Shown here: positions 1 through 10,610 of the stretch, in pieces
Position numbering within the stretch: position 1 is the first letter of the stretch
How the letters are laid out: each line of letters starts with the position of its first letter
DNA from: Paulinella micropora
Taxonomy: Eukaryota; Cercozoa; Imbricatea; Euglyphida; Paulinellidae
Assembly: GCA_019918135.1 (NCBI GenBank)
Contig: WBZZ01002737.1
Coordinates: forward strand, 137,501 to 201,500
Reading direction: 5' to 3'
Length of the DNA stretch: 64,000 nucleotides
Position numbers and translations under genes: made by a program
The notes under the pieces: generated by a model
The model's database searches: none
Seen by the model: only the letters and a program-made list of their open reading frames with translations
What the model was told of the DNA's origin: nothing

Positions 1-94
1 GGTCGGTGGTTAACATCAGTGCTGACTTGTGTCTAGGCGAAATCTCCAAGCTCGGGCAGACAGCAGTTGTCCTCTCTCCAGGAAGTCAGTTCAG

Positions 95-3000
95 CAGAGG
101 TTTGGGGCACAACAGTGGACGTCAAAGTTTCTGAACGCAACTTTGAAAGGTTCTTGCGGGAATTTCCGGACCCCGTAACTGGAGAGCCACTGTACGTCCT
201 CTAATCAACCGCGCACTTGTTTGACTATTATCCATAAAATTTTACTCCAAAAGAAAATAAAATCCTCATTCACTTTCTATAATACTACATGACTCATGCC
301 ATGTTTACCGTTGCGCACAGGTACATGTCGATGCTGGACGAGGTGGTAGAAAACCAGGTCGACAACTTGAATTTGAACTGCGACAACCTGTACAACTTTG
401 ACGAGAGGCTGTATCTGGAGCTGGTCAGCTATCCTCAGGAATTGATTCCCTTGTTTGACCTCGTGGTGAACCGCCTCGTTCAAGAGAAATACCCAGATCG
501 AGATATGGAGACTCAGCGCATCCAAGTGCGGCCATTCAAACTCAAGGATAGTAGCAACATGCGCGAGTTAAACCCAGAGGACATCGACACTCTCATCTCT
601 CTCAAAGGAATGGTCATGCTTGAATTTTTTTTGGAGAGAGCAAGACATTTGTATATTTCCTGTTAGGTAATTCGAGCTGGTGGGATCATGCCCGACATGA
701 AGACTGCCTTCTTCAAGTGTTTGCTCTGTGACAACACGGAAGAAGTCATGATCTATCAGGTTCATCTGCCTCGTTCGTTGATTCATCCTCAAGGACGCTT
801 GATATGTCAAAGGCAAGGGCTCATAAAAACTCTGAAAATCTAGGGAGAGATCACGGAGCCTGTCCTCTGTAGAAATTGCAACCAACGATTCAGCATGGAA
901 CTAATTCACAATCGGTTTGCTTCCTGTATCTCATCTTGCCTCAAAACTTGGTCAATATAGGGGTACCTACGCAGACAAGCAGCTGATCAAAATTCAAGAA
1001 ACTCCCGACGCCATACCAGAAGGGCAAACGCCACACACAGTAACAATATTTGCGTATGAAGCCTTGGTGGACATCGCGAAGCCTGGTGATCGTGTGGAGA
1101 TCACAGGGGTATTTAAGGCGATTCCAGTCAAGCAGTCCTCCTCCAAGCGTGCTGTGCTCAGCGTATACAAGACGTATGTACCCTTCCACTTTCTTATTTC
1201 GTTGTCCCTTTAGTTGCTAATCGTTCCCTAATGCTTACGCACGTTTTTTCGTGTTGTTCCCAGTTACGTGGACGTAATTCACGTGGGCAAGACGGACCAG
1301 AAGCGCTTCTCTGCCGAAGATGCCCGAGCCGAGCGTGAATCCGAATTCTTCACCGCCTTTGAGGAAGGTGATGCACTTTCACAGGCCTCGGAACGAAGAA
1401 GGAAGGAGATAGAGGCTTTGAGCAAGGAGGAGGACATTTATGACAAACTGACGAGGTCCATCGCGCCTTCGGTGTGGGAAATGGACGACGTGAAGCGTGG
1501 GCTGCTTTGCCAACTCTTTGGTGGCACCAACAACGTCGCTGGAGCTTCCCAGGGCCGCTTTCGTGGCGAAATCAACGTGCTACTCTGTGGTGATCCAGGC
1601 ACATCCAAGAGTCAGCTGCTTCAGTATGTGCACCAGATTGCACCTCGAGGAATCTACACTAGTGGCAAAGGAACCAGTTCGGTGGGGTTGACCGCGTATA
1701 TATCTAAAGACCCCGATACCAGAGAAATGGTCTTGGAATCAGGTGCTTTGGTGCTCTCTGACCGCGGTATCTGCTGCATCGATGAATTCGACAAAATGAG
1801 CTTCACAACAAGATCAATCCTGCATGAAGTAATGGAGCAGCAAACTGTGTCCATTGCTAAAGCAGGCATCGTCTGCACATTGAACGCGCGCACATCAATC
1901 CTGGCGAGCGCCAATCCTCTGGAATCTCGTTACAATCCTAAGTTGTCGGTAGTGCAAAATATTCAACTCGGGCCTACGCTCCTGTCGCGCTTTGACCTCA
2001 TCTATCTGGTGCTGGATCAGCCCGATGAAGCCAGAGATCGAAGGCTTGGCAAACATATAACCTCTCTCTACTTCAAAGTCAGTCCACTCGCATTCAGTTC
2101 TTGATTTACTGTGCAGTCAGTCCACTCGCCTCAGTACTTGATTTACTGTGCTGCGCTCATTAGGATGTTGACAGACGCGCGACAAACAGATCAGTGATCG
2201 ACCAGGAGCTGTTGACAGCCTATATTTCTTTTGCAAGACGCAACGTGCATCCAGTTCTCACAGATGAGGCTACAGATGCTCTTATCAATGCGTACGTCGA
2301 AATGCGGCGAATGGGCCAGGGAGGTGTCAGGTAAGATTTTTCTGTAGGCTTTTTTCCGCCGATACTTATAAAGGCCTTCCTTTACAGAAAGATTGTGACG
2401 GCCACGCCTCGCCAGCTGGAATCCCTTATTCGGTCCTTCTATCTCTATGAACTGTAGAATATTTGGCCTTGCGTTTCGGTGTCAGGCTCTCCGAGGCTCT
2501 TGCTCGTATGAAGTTGAGCAAGGTAAAATTTAGCCCCTTTTCGTGCTTACTTGGCTATTTTGTTTTTTTGCAGACTGTGACAGTCGCGGAAGTCGAAGAA
2601 GCGAAGCGGCTCATGAGCGTAGCCACACATGCGGTCAGTTTCAGTTCTTCTTGCTAGATAATTGTTTGATGCTTGTAATGGTAGGCGGCAACTGATCCAA
2701 TCACAGGAAAGATTGACATGGACATGTTAACCACAGGCCAAAGCTCTTCAGAGCGCAATAAGTATGCATCGATGTCTTTGTCTCTTTTGATACGATTGGG
2801 GCTGGTCCATATTTAGGCTGGAACTACAATTGGACGCGTTGAGGGATTTGATTGAAAATAAATCTACACGTGGCAGGCTCAAAGTCAAGACGATATTGGA
2901 TTCTTTCAATGCACAGAGTTCGGAAGGAATGGTCAGAAAATGCTTGCTCGCGTATATGTCATGTAATCTTCCATGCCTGACTTAGGATGTGGGCATGCCC

Positions 3001-3449
3001 GAATTCCGCAAGTTGCTTGGTATTCTGTCTGAGGTCTGTTCTATTCGCACAGTTTTCGGCTGTCAGGGCAAGACTTCATCATTTTCATGTCTTAGCGATG
3101 TGTGTGTGTTTGTTGTGTGTGTGTGGGGTGGGGTGGGGGGGGGGGGGGTGATGAATGGGAGTGAGGTGTCCATGCTTCGTTCCCCTTCTTTCTGAGTGAT
3201 CCCCACTTCGGTCTCGTTTCGAAAAAAAGAATACGCCATGACATGGACTGAAGACATTCTAGTTATCCACAATGTTGAGCAACCTCGATTCTTTTTGACA
3301 TGATTTTGAAACGCTAGTAGCATCATGGACATCATAATTATGATAGTTTGGTGCTGTTGGTACTCAACTAATTGTGTTTTGCTGCTTTCTTGCAGGAGGG
3401 AGTAATAAGGATGAGCTCAAAGAGCAACGACGAATTTACAAGGATGTAA
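95..3449 (+). CDS. MCM4: MCM4 DNA replication licensing helicase subunit (spliced; 5' end outside window)
   Basis: MCM4 is a subunit of the nuclear MCM2-7 replicative helicase. The region from 1268 to about 2076 encodes the AAA+ core: Walker A GDPGTSKS, Walker B CIDEFDKM, the arginine-finger segment LLSRFDLI, then a [11 protein letters not shown] segment typical of MCM4 rather than other MCMs. N-terminal exons (about 95-191, 321-612, 667-760, 843-915, 960-1172) carry the OB-fold and a CxxC zinc site. The C-terminal exons (from about 2164) end in a winged-helix region. Reading continues only after removing about twelve short GT-AG introns of roughly 45-330 bases, for example 192-320 and 613-666. 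The stop is TAA at 3447-3449. The first exon or exons lie upstream of base 1. Exon edges are read by eye and may be off by a few bases. There is no obvious lesion, so this looks like a working host gene. Confidence 0.93.
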
Positions 3450-4600
3450 TGAACCTCCATGAAACTCCAGTTTCTTTACTGTAACGGTTGCAGTGTGGTT
3501 AATTTGAAAGTAATCATTTAGTTGTCAGTTATTTTGTTTAACTGTCCATGAATATTATTAATACTACCGTTCAATCAGCTGGCTTCAGACCACTGTCCGT
3601 CGCAGGCTGCCAGGCTAGCTTCTGACCAGTCTGAGAACGGCCCTGGGCCCTGCCCGCCGTTGAATAAATTTACAGCTACAGTCTTCCGTTCAAACTACAC
3701 CTCCTCATCAGAGTAGATTCAATAATTGTACAAGATTCCAACATAAATATATATAATATATATATATGTATATATATATGTATTATATATATATGTATAC
3801 ATGTATATATATTATATATATATATATATATAATATGTGAAGGAGAGGAAGAAGACGGAGGAGAAGCCTACTCTTCTCCTGCCTGTTCTTATCCTTCTTC
3901 TTCTGCTTATTCTTATTCTCCTTCTTCTCCTGCTTCTTCTTCTTTTGCTAATAGCACTGCTTTTTATAGTTCTTCTCCTCCTTCTCCTTCCCCTTCTCCT
4001 TCTCCTTCCTCTTACATGTATGACATATATCATCGTACCGCCAATACTGTTACCACTGCTTATGTTGCTACGTATACTACTGCTGTCATATGTATCCAAT
4101 CCCTGATCTTTTTCCTTTTCTTTGATGTCTTTTTTACGAAAACACTGTTTAATAGAGAATACTTGCCACTTGTAGAGATGAGTGGGAAGAGTGAGGTACT
4201 AGAGAGTATAATCGTAGACATTCAAGTGTAATTTCAACGTCAAGTTATTAATATATAACACACTTTGGATCCACATTTATGTACAAAAAGTTCTGTCTTA
4301 TATTAATAAAAAAGTTCTATCTTATTAATATAAAAATGATCTGACTTTTCAAAAAAGTTTGGAGCAATTATCTTTTTTTAATATAATACATATCATAATA
4401 ACTTTTTTAATAATGACAATTTTTTTCACATGATATTGATAACAAAAACTTATCTTATTATATAATAATCATCATCATAGTAACTTTGTTCATATAATTT
4501 TTTTCATTTATGTATATATATATTTTCAACTTGATTTTTTTTCAAGTATTGCCAACCTTTAATAATAGATAAAACTTTGTGTAAAATTCTGAAGTATACC
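3450..4600. repeat. Gene-free stretch with (TA)n and (CTT)n microsatellites
   Basis: I see no gene here. A (TA)n-type tract occupies about 3745-3835 and an imperfect (CTT)n tract about 3880-4015. The open frames over these are low-complexity Leu or Arg runs. The rest is AT-rich. Confidence 0.75.
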
Positions 4601-4823
4601 GTAGTACGTGACGTGTTAGAATACTATTATTAATATAATAATCTATGATAGCTACTACACTCTCGATGCAGACTACAACTTTAATAAGAAAATGCGCCAA
4701 CAAGGTGCGCCACGTAACTTAACTGGCCGGATCATAAGTAATGGCTCTAACGACACCGTTACTCGGTCCGATACAGCAGGTCCGTAACTATTAATTAATT
4801 ATTAGTTCCAACACTCTCCCTGG
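4600..4823 (-). mobile_element. Probable solo copia-type LTR end with polypurine tract
   Basis: Read on the minus strand, a purine run (CCAGGGAGAG, 4823-4814) is followed at 4813 by TGTTGGAAC, the usual polypurine-tract/LTR-start arrangement of Ty1/copia elements. The far LTR end near 4600 is a guess. No coding part is attached. Between 4824 and 5140 I see only a short unassigned open stretch (about 4959-5120). Confidence 0.45.
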
Positions 4824-5139
4824 AACAAAGTAAATTTATATTAAGTTACTGCAGTTCCTAACTAAGTTACGTCAACTACTACTATTTTGTGAAAATTTAG
4901 AAAACACAAACTCAAAACATATCCTCCTGCTTACACTCACTCTCTCCGAGAAGTAATGTTGGGGTTGGCTACCCTCCTGTCCACAGCGAGTACGCATCGA
5001 TTAGAGTACGTACAAGGCAGCGGGCATGTGCTATATTCGGGCCTACCCAACGAGAAGAAGATTAACACTCTACTCTCGACGACGTTACCGCTGGTGCAAA
5101 CGACTTTCAAACACACCTGACCCAAGTTCGGGGTATATT

Positions 5140-6198
5140 CTCAAGTATGGACTCCTCCTGTCTTCATGGATCGGCGCGCAAACTCCGCTTGGGATACCAT
5201 GAACTGACAATATTCAGCAAGAAATGTAGCAAGAAATGTATCGCCGCTGACACAGCGAAGATCGACGCTATCCTCCGCTTTGCCGATCCCTCCAATGTGT
5301 CTGAAGTTCGATCCGTTCTGGGTATGACCAACTTCATACAGGCCCACATCCCCTACTACTCCCGCCTTGTATCACCTCTTACGAACTTGCTCAAGTCCAC
5401 TCACACCCTACCAGCAGGACAACCCTACGTATGAAGAAACTCCGCCGCGTGCTTACTACGCTTCCCGTCTTGGCCAAGTACGAGTCTTCTCAGCATCTTT
5501 GCCTTCGGACGGATGCAAGCCAAATAGGCATCGGTGGTGCCCTTCATACTGGCCCTGACCGCGACACCCTGGTCATCCAATACTTTTCTCTCAAGTTCAC
5601 GGACACGCAAACCCGCTGGGCGACCTACGTGCGAGAAGCCTACGGCGTTATTTACGGAGTTCAACAGTGCCGCTACAACATCGATGCTAGCGACCATGAA
5701 CTCACCATCGTCACCGATCACCGGCCACTCTTGTGGTTGTGGCATGCTCGCAGCCCCATGGTCGTCGGATGGGTTCCGGAAAATCTCCAGACGATCCGCT
5801 TTAAGGTCGAATACCTCCCCTGTAAACAAAACCTCCTCCCGGATGGATTGTCCCGTGTCCGCTGCATAAGCCCAGGCGTCCCGACTCTCATCGGTGAAGC
5901 CGAAGCCACCCTACAGCTCCTTGCAACTATTCCAATGCCCAGAGCAGGCTCCACTCTTTGGCTCGCCGTCGAAGGCACACATGCCGCCTTGGAAACGAAA
6001 CTTAAGTCTCTTTCCTGCCGCGTCATCCGCGCTGGCCCAACACTACGAAGCATTCAAGCCCCGTGGGACCTGGCTATTGTCATCCCCTCCGCTGAACGCT
6101 CTCCGGCCGTCGCGCGTGACGTGTTCGCCCTTCGTAAGCCATTTGCCCTGCTCAGCCGCAAGAGTCCACTGCGCTTCGGACGATACACTCATTACAAT
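5140..6198 (+). pseudogene. Ty3/gypsy pol fragment: end of RT and RNase H
   Basis: The first part (5147-5434) has the end of a Ty3 reverse transcriptase, with the motif EVRSVLGMTNF and the following IPYYSRLVSPLTNLLK stretch. After a frame change near 5430 comes an RNase H domain (5431-6000) with LRTDASQIGIGGAL and a VTDHRPLLWL motif. No catalytic RT core precedes it and no complete integrase follows. It stops where a copia LTR begins (about 6198), so it was truncated by that insertion. It is a dead fragment. Confidence 0.8.
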
Positions 6199-6502
6199 GT
6201 AGTGTACTGAACAGTAATTTCTGACGGTAGTTACAATTTGTAATGATATCGTTAGGACTGATTCTCATATTATTATTTCAATATGACTGACATGACTGAC
6301 TTTACTGATTTTTACTGTAGACCGTATTAGGACAATTACTCAGGTCAGCCGACCTCGTGCTTCAGTTTACCGCCAATAAAAGAGCTGCAATTTCATTCTC
6401 TCAGTAAAATCTCACAATCTGCTCAACCATCAACTACCGAAGTGAACCGGCTCTAACCCGGCCTCTGCCAACTAGACCGTCTACCGGAGTTTAATATTAC
6501 AT
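6197..6502 (+). mobile_element. 5' LTR of a Ty1/copia element
   Basis: This block is repeated in reverse complement at about 16402-16715 with only scattered differences. It runs from around TGTAGTGTACTGAACAG to around TTTAATATTACA and is followed by a primer-binding-site-like TTGGGTTATGAG. The exact edges are uncertain by a few bases. Confidence 0.8.
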
Positions 6503-6508
6503 TGGGTT

Positions 6509-8078
6509 ATGAGTGCTTCTGCTACTACCAGAGAAAAGGACGCGGCGACTATTGTTCTGCAAGGGAAAGTGCTGGCGTTCATCGATGGAGTCAAGGGACG
6601 GAGCTGGGACGATTGGTTCGCACAGGTGCGAGTGGACCTGAGCTCGGTGGAATGCTGGGAATATGTTGCGCCCCTGAGGGAGGTTCTGGCGTGGCGATTG
6701 GAGGTCGAGGCGGAGTAAAGCGCTGCGTCACCGGACCGTGGCGACGGGGAGGAGGAAAAGGAGAACAAGTCCCGAGCCAAGTCTGGGAAGAAGGGAACGG
6801 AGGCGAGGGGGGCGGAGGCTAGGCAACCGGAGCCTGAACCGGCCATTCGAATTCGCCTTATCATGGTTCAACGACGCAAAATATTAGCCAGAAGGGCGCA
6901 AATATTCATGTGGCTGTATAAGGCCCTTGAGTATGGGTCACCGACCGAGCGGATTGTCCGTCATCTAGTCAGGGAGCCTACCCTACGACCGGAGGAGATC
7001 ATCAACATCCTGCGGCAAAGATACCAGGGCACCGAGGTGCACCAGATGCAGAGAAGGAACAACCTGGTGAGTAATTGGCAATTTAATGTGAGAGACGACA
7101 TGATGGCTCAACTACGCGACTTCGTCACGCACTGCGACTTCCTGGAAGATCACGGGGAGCCGGTTGGAGTCAGCATGCAAATGCAGTTCGTTAAGACGGC
7201 GTTGGCGAGGTGCCCTGAGAAGCACCTATGGAAACCATTCCTTGATGCGCAGGTGGCGGAGCCGTCGAGGGACTGGGACTCGTTCGAGAATGTCTTCCAG
7301 AGGCGGGTGATTGCGAATGATGCGCAGCGGTCTGCAAACAAGGAAGAGGCTGCGATGTGGGCAGGGCAACAGGCGAATGAGAGCAAGGGCGACAGAGGTG
7401 ACAAGGGCAAGATGAAGCTCGAATGCTACAACTGCGCCAAGCCACACAAGTACTTTCGCTGTATGGAAAAATGCAGAATCCCTGGACACGATCATGTGGG
7501 GAAGAGCTGTCCTACGCTAAAAGACAGATACCGCAAGAAAATTCCGAAAGAGGACAAGCCGCAGAAGGAAATGGCCAAGGAAGATGGCGGGAAAGAGGGA
7601 CGCAAGGGGCCGAATGCCGGAAAGCGCCCTCCTGCCGCGGCCGTGTCATGCATGGCATTCAATCTGCAAGAAAGGAGACCAGCGATGGAGGATCCTGTTC
7701 CGAGGAGTGTGGACGATGATATGTACCTGGCGCCGGCGGCGGACGGGTGGGGACTGCGGCATGTGCCTAGGAAGGGAGAGAAGTCGTGTGGATACGCATA
7801 CATGGCGCAGCGAGACACACCGTTCCTCTTTGCTGGGCCACCGGAGAAGAAGATAGAAGGGGACCACAGCAACGGGAGGGTGAACATCGCTGACTTCTTA
7901 ACTGTGTTCAACAATGCACCGCGTGCGGAGCTACACTGGTGGAAATGGTATTATAACCTGCGCATAACTCCGGACGATTGGGAGCACTGGGCCGTTGGGC
8001 TGGCGGGGGCTGAACCCTGCGACAAGGACACGCCAGTGCAAAAAACGAGAAAGAAAAGGGGGAGTGGTCCAAAGGCTC
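6509..8078 (+). pseudogene. Copia Gag, cut by viral insertion
   Basis: This is capsid-type polyprotein sequence. An N-terminal piece (6509-6718) and a longer piece (6863-8078) are in different frames. The long piece has a helical Gag domain (about residues 20-180), then a zinc-knuckle-like Cys/His cluster starting CYNCAKPHKYFRC at about residue 190, then a Lys/Glu-rich linker. It ends abruptly at a C-run at 8079, where viral sequence starts. The rest of the same kind of element (late Gag through 3' LTR) lies inverted at 16402-21313 and does not overlap this piece in content, so the two look like halves of one element. Confidence 0.75.
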
Positions 8079-8411
8079 CCCCCCTTTTCGTTTTGAATTT
8101 TGCCATAGTTTGCCATTTTTTACAAAGTTAGTCGTATTAAGAGATTTTACCCTTTTCTCCCCGTTTTTACACATATCCCCACAAAAACACAAAAAACGAG
8201 CAACCGAGAAAAAAAAAGAAAATTCAATCCCACGAAATTCGCGACTTCGTGTAAAAATTTTTTTAAAAAAACGGCAAATTCGCCCGCACTTTACGACATA
8301 CCGCATTGCGATGACCATTTCGGCCCTTTGGTCCCCGAAATAAAAAAAGGAAATACTACAAATCTAATATGACCTTTTTCTTTTTGTGTCGTTTGGTTTC
8401 AATTATGTTTT
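8079..8411 (+). repeat. Terminal repeat of the viral element, copy 1 (left end)
   Basis: About 333 bases, nearly identical to 21314-21649 in the same orientation in this window. Both copies begin with a C-run followed by CTTTTCGTTTTGAATTTTGC, both abut copia sequence on the left and viral genes on the right. Given that the two copia fragments are in opposite orientations, the repeats behave as terminal inverted repeats of one inserted element. This copy's last part is the 3' end of the integrase gene found whole at the other end. Confidence 0.8.
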
Positions 8412-8442
8412 ACATTTATAAAAATAATATTACATATATAAG
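8410..8442 (+). promoter_or_regulatory. Viral promoter-like sequence, copy 1
   Basis: An AT-rich block containing CATTTATAAAAATAATATTA ends directly at an ATG. The same block precedes the ATG at 9123, so it is a candidate shared viral promoter. Confidence 0.5.
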
Positions 8443-9015
8443 ATGCCAAACAAAAGAAAACAAATCAAGTGTGCTAGCGATTTAAATAAGCTAGTTCTAG
8501 ACAAATTTAAAGAGCTTAAATACGCTGGAGTTGTTCGTAGAGTTCATAAACTAGAAGACATCAAAGATGTTAAGACTGATATATTATATTATTCCGTAAA
8601 ATGCGAGCATAATGATTTTATAAAACATAATTCTACAATTTCATTACAATATAAGGAAGCAAGCGAAGCCATCGTATCACATAAGCACATAACATAAGCA
8701 TTGATAGAGAAACTAAAAAGTGATAGTCAATTCAGTTGTAATATTTGTTTTGATACAGCAGATGTTTTGAGAAGATGCTGTAAGTGTCAATATTCAACTT
8801 GTGTGCCGTGTCATCTGGAAAATAATTTAGTGTGTCCAATATGTAAAAATGTGAGCTCACCTAATTTACATTTCATTCCTAAATCGTCTGTTTCTGAAAA
8901 AGATATAAAAAATAACATTGCTTTTAATGTGCCGCCTAAATGGATAAATGGAGATTTCTTAGATAGCGATAGTCCAAATTTTGATTTAATATGTGATATA
9001 CTACAAAATATATGA
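8443..9015 (+). pseudogene. RING-finger-like viral protein with in-frame stop
   Basis: Two open stretches in one frame (8443-8697 and 8698-9015) are separated only by a TAA at 8695-8697. The first has no recognised domain. The second has a RING-like Cys cluster: CNIC, then CCKC, CVPC and finally CPIC (about residues 13-50 of that part). RING proteins are often E3 ubiquitin ligases and are common accessory genes in large DNA viruses and PLVs. Either one gene carries a nonsense mutation, or these are two genes, but the second part lacks an ATG at its start. It is the first gene inside the left terminal repeat. Confidence 0.6.
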
Positions 9016-9087
9016 ACAGATTGACTTTATCATGTATGCGATATGAATTATCTGCCGACGAAATGGTATGTATCATTAAATAATTAT

Positions 9088-9122
9088 TTACATTTATAAA
9101 AATAATATTACATATATATAAG
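9088..9122 (+). promoter_or_regulatory. Viral promoter-like sequence, copy 2
   Basis: Almost the same block as 8410-8442, including CATTTATAAAAATAATATTA, again ending at the ATG. It overlaps the end of CATTAAATAATTATTT, which recurs upstream of the next gene near 9383-9398. Confidence 0.5.
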
Positions 9123-9326
9123 ATGCCACGACCAAAGATGTATGAAGGAGACGAAAGGAGAAAAAGGAATAATGAGAAAGCTCTCGCATACTATTACCGC
9201 AATAAAGATAGATTAAACGAAGAACGGCGAGCCAAAGCACAGAAGTTAATACAATATACGCAAGATATAGAAGAAAACAAAAGGAAGATACAGGAGTTAG
9301 AAGAGCGACTAAGTAAGACAAATTAA
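9123..9326 (+). CDS. Small basic coiled-coil viral protein
   Basis: A 67-residue, highly charged protein with a basic N-terminal half rich in Arg/Lys and tyrosines (ALAYYYRNKDRLNEERRAK) and a C-terminal heptad-like helix (IEENKRKIQELEERL). Small proteins of this look are frequent in PLVs and virophages, and some resemble basic leucine-zipper DNA-binding proteins, but I cannot assign a role. It has its own promoter-like block and an intact frame. Confidence 0.6.
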   Translation: MPRPKMYEGDERRKRNNEKALAYYYRNKDRLNEERRAKAQKLIQYTQDIEENKRKIQELEERLSKTN

Positions 9327-9430
9327 TCAATATTTTTTTTGTAAACATTTTACATCTAAAGATATCGTATATATATGTAAAGCATTAAATAATTATTTTT
9401 CAAAAAATTTATCCTGCCTATCTATATACG

Positions 9431-9892
9431 ATGGACCAATACCAACCAGAATTATTTCCAATCTACCATATTGAGCGACGAGGAGACTACATCAGACCAA
9501 GAGGCAAAAGAAGATGGTATCTGATTACAACTCCAACCGCACTACGAATTATAAACAGACTAACAGGTGGCCGTCCCGAACTCGTCGGCAGACAAGGCTC
9601 ACTCGTTATACCATATGCTCCAGGATGGGAAGCTCGTCTCCAAGAGCTAAAACCAAATACAAGTTATCTCGTTCATCTGGATTATGAAGGACAACATGGA
9701 CCAGTCAGAGGAATATACAGAGCTAACGAATTGAAGCGGTCAATTAATGCGGTTAGAAACTTTGTGGAACGACAAGCAAGGTTTTACGAACGAAGAGAAG
9801 ACAAAGACCTTAAAGTCATTATAATTGACCAAGTTAATCCACAAAATAATGCTGTTATACCAATGGCACAGGGTGAAATAACTGTGTGCTAG
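9431..9892 (+). CDS. Viral protein of unknown function (153 aa)
   Basis: An intact frame from ATG to TAG, two bases from the next gene. The protein is mixed alpha/beta in appearance, rich in Arg and Tyr, with no signal peptide, membrane segment or motif I recognise. Its place between the small coiled-coil protein and the polymerase suggests an early replication-linked gene, which is inference from position only. Confidence 0.55.
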   Translation: MDQYQPELFPIYHIERRGDYIRPRGKRRWYLITTPTALRIINRLTGGRPELVGRQGSLVIPYAPGWEARLQELKPNTSYLVHLDYEGQHGPVRGIYRANELKRSINAVRNFVERQARFYERREDKDLKVIIIDQVNPQNNAVIPMAQGEITVC

Positions 9893-9893
9893 A

Positions 9894-10610
9894 ATGTATT
9901 ATGAAAGACTTCCAAACCCAAACAATAGAAAACGAAAACGAGACAGTGTGATAGTAGATAGATTTAAGGATATCAAATATGCCACAGCAAAAGACATTGA
10001 CGAAATGGAAGACTTCATCCGATGTAGGATTTATGTATTTGATGGTATGAATATATTATGGCGAGCATCTACTAAGGAATACCCAAAACAGATAATAATC
10101 AGATGCGACGATTATCATGCCACATTAATACAAGGAAAACAAAAAGACATCTGTATCCAACATATTAAATCTATTGAGCTATTATACGATATTAACGAAA
10201 ACATACCAGAGCCACGGCCCCAATATGCTACTAACCACGAAGCAAGTAATGTGAAACTATCTACGAACCAATACGAGAACAAATGGATATCACAGGAAGA
10301 ACTCAACAATATACAAACCAAACTTGAATTAGAACATAAGGAGTGTTATTCAATGACAGGCCAATCTGGAAACATTGTAGGAATAGTAGATAAAGAAAAC
10401 AAACTAAACTACAAATGCTTAGATCGTTTCAAACACGCATCATTCGTTCCTAAAGATACTCCCGCTTGGTCATTACCATCATACTTCAAACAATTATTTA
10501 TACAGTGTCTCATAGAAAAACATAAACCTAAGTTCCATATACAAATTACGGAGCCCAACATACTAAGGCATGTGAAATCCTGGCCAAATACCCTTTCATC
10601 ATATCTTTAA
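9894..10610 (+). pseudogene. N-terminal part of the viral DNA polymerase (frame broken at its end)
   Basis: This 238-codon frame begins two bases after the preceding stop and runs to a TAA at 10608-10610. The polymerase palm follows at once in another frame, and that frame is open from about 10576, so the two overlap. I therefore read them as one gene with a frameshift between about 10560 and 10610. I see no exonuclease motif (no DxE of ExoI) in this part, which begins with a basic segment and has no recognised domain. Alternatively it is a separate replication protein whose end overlaps the polymerase. Confidence 0.5.

Noticed and set aside
9894..10610. Polymerase exonuclease domain
   Set aside because: No DxE, NxxxD or YxxxD series in the right order; I left the segment unassigned.
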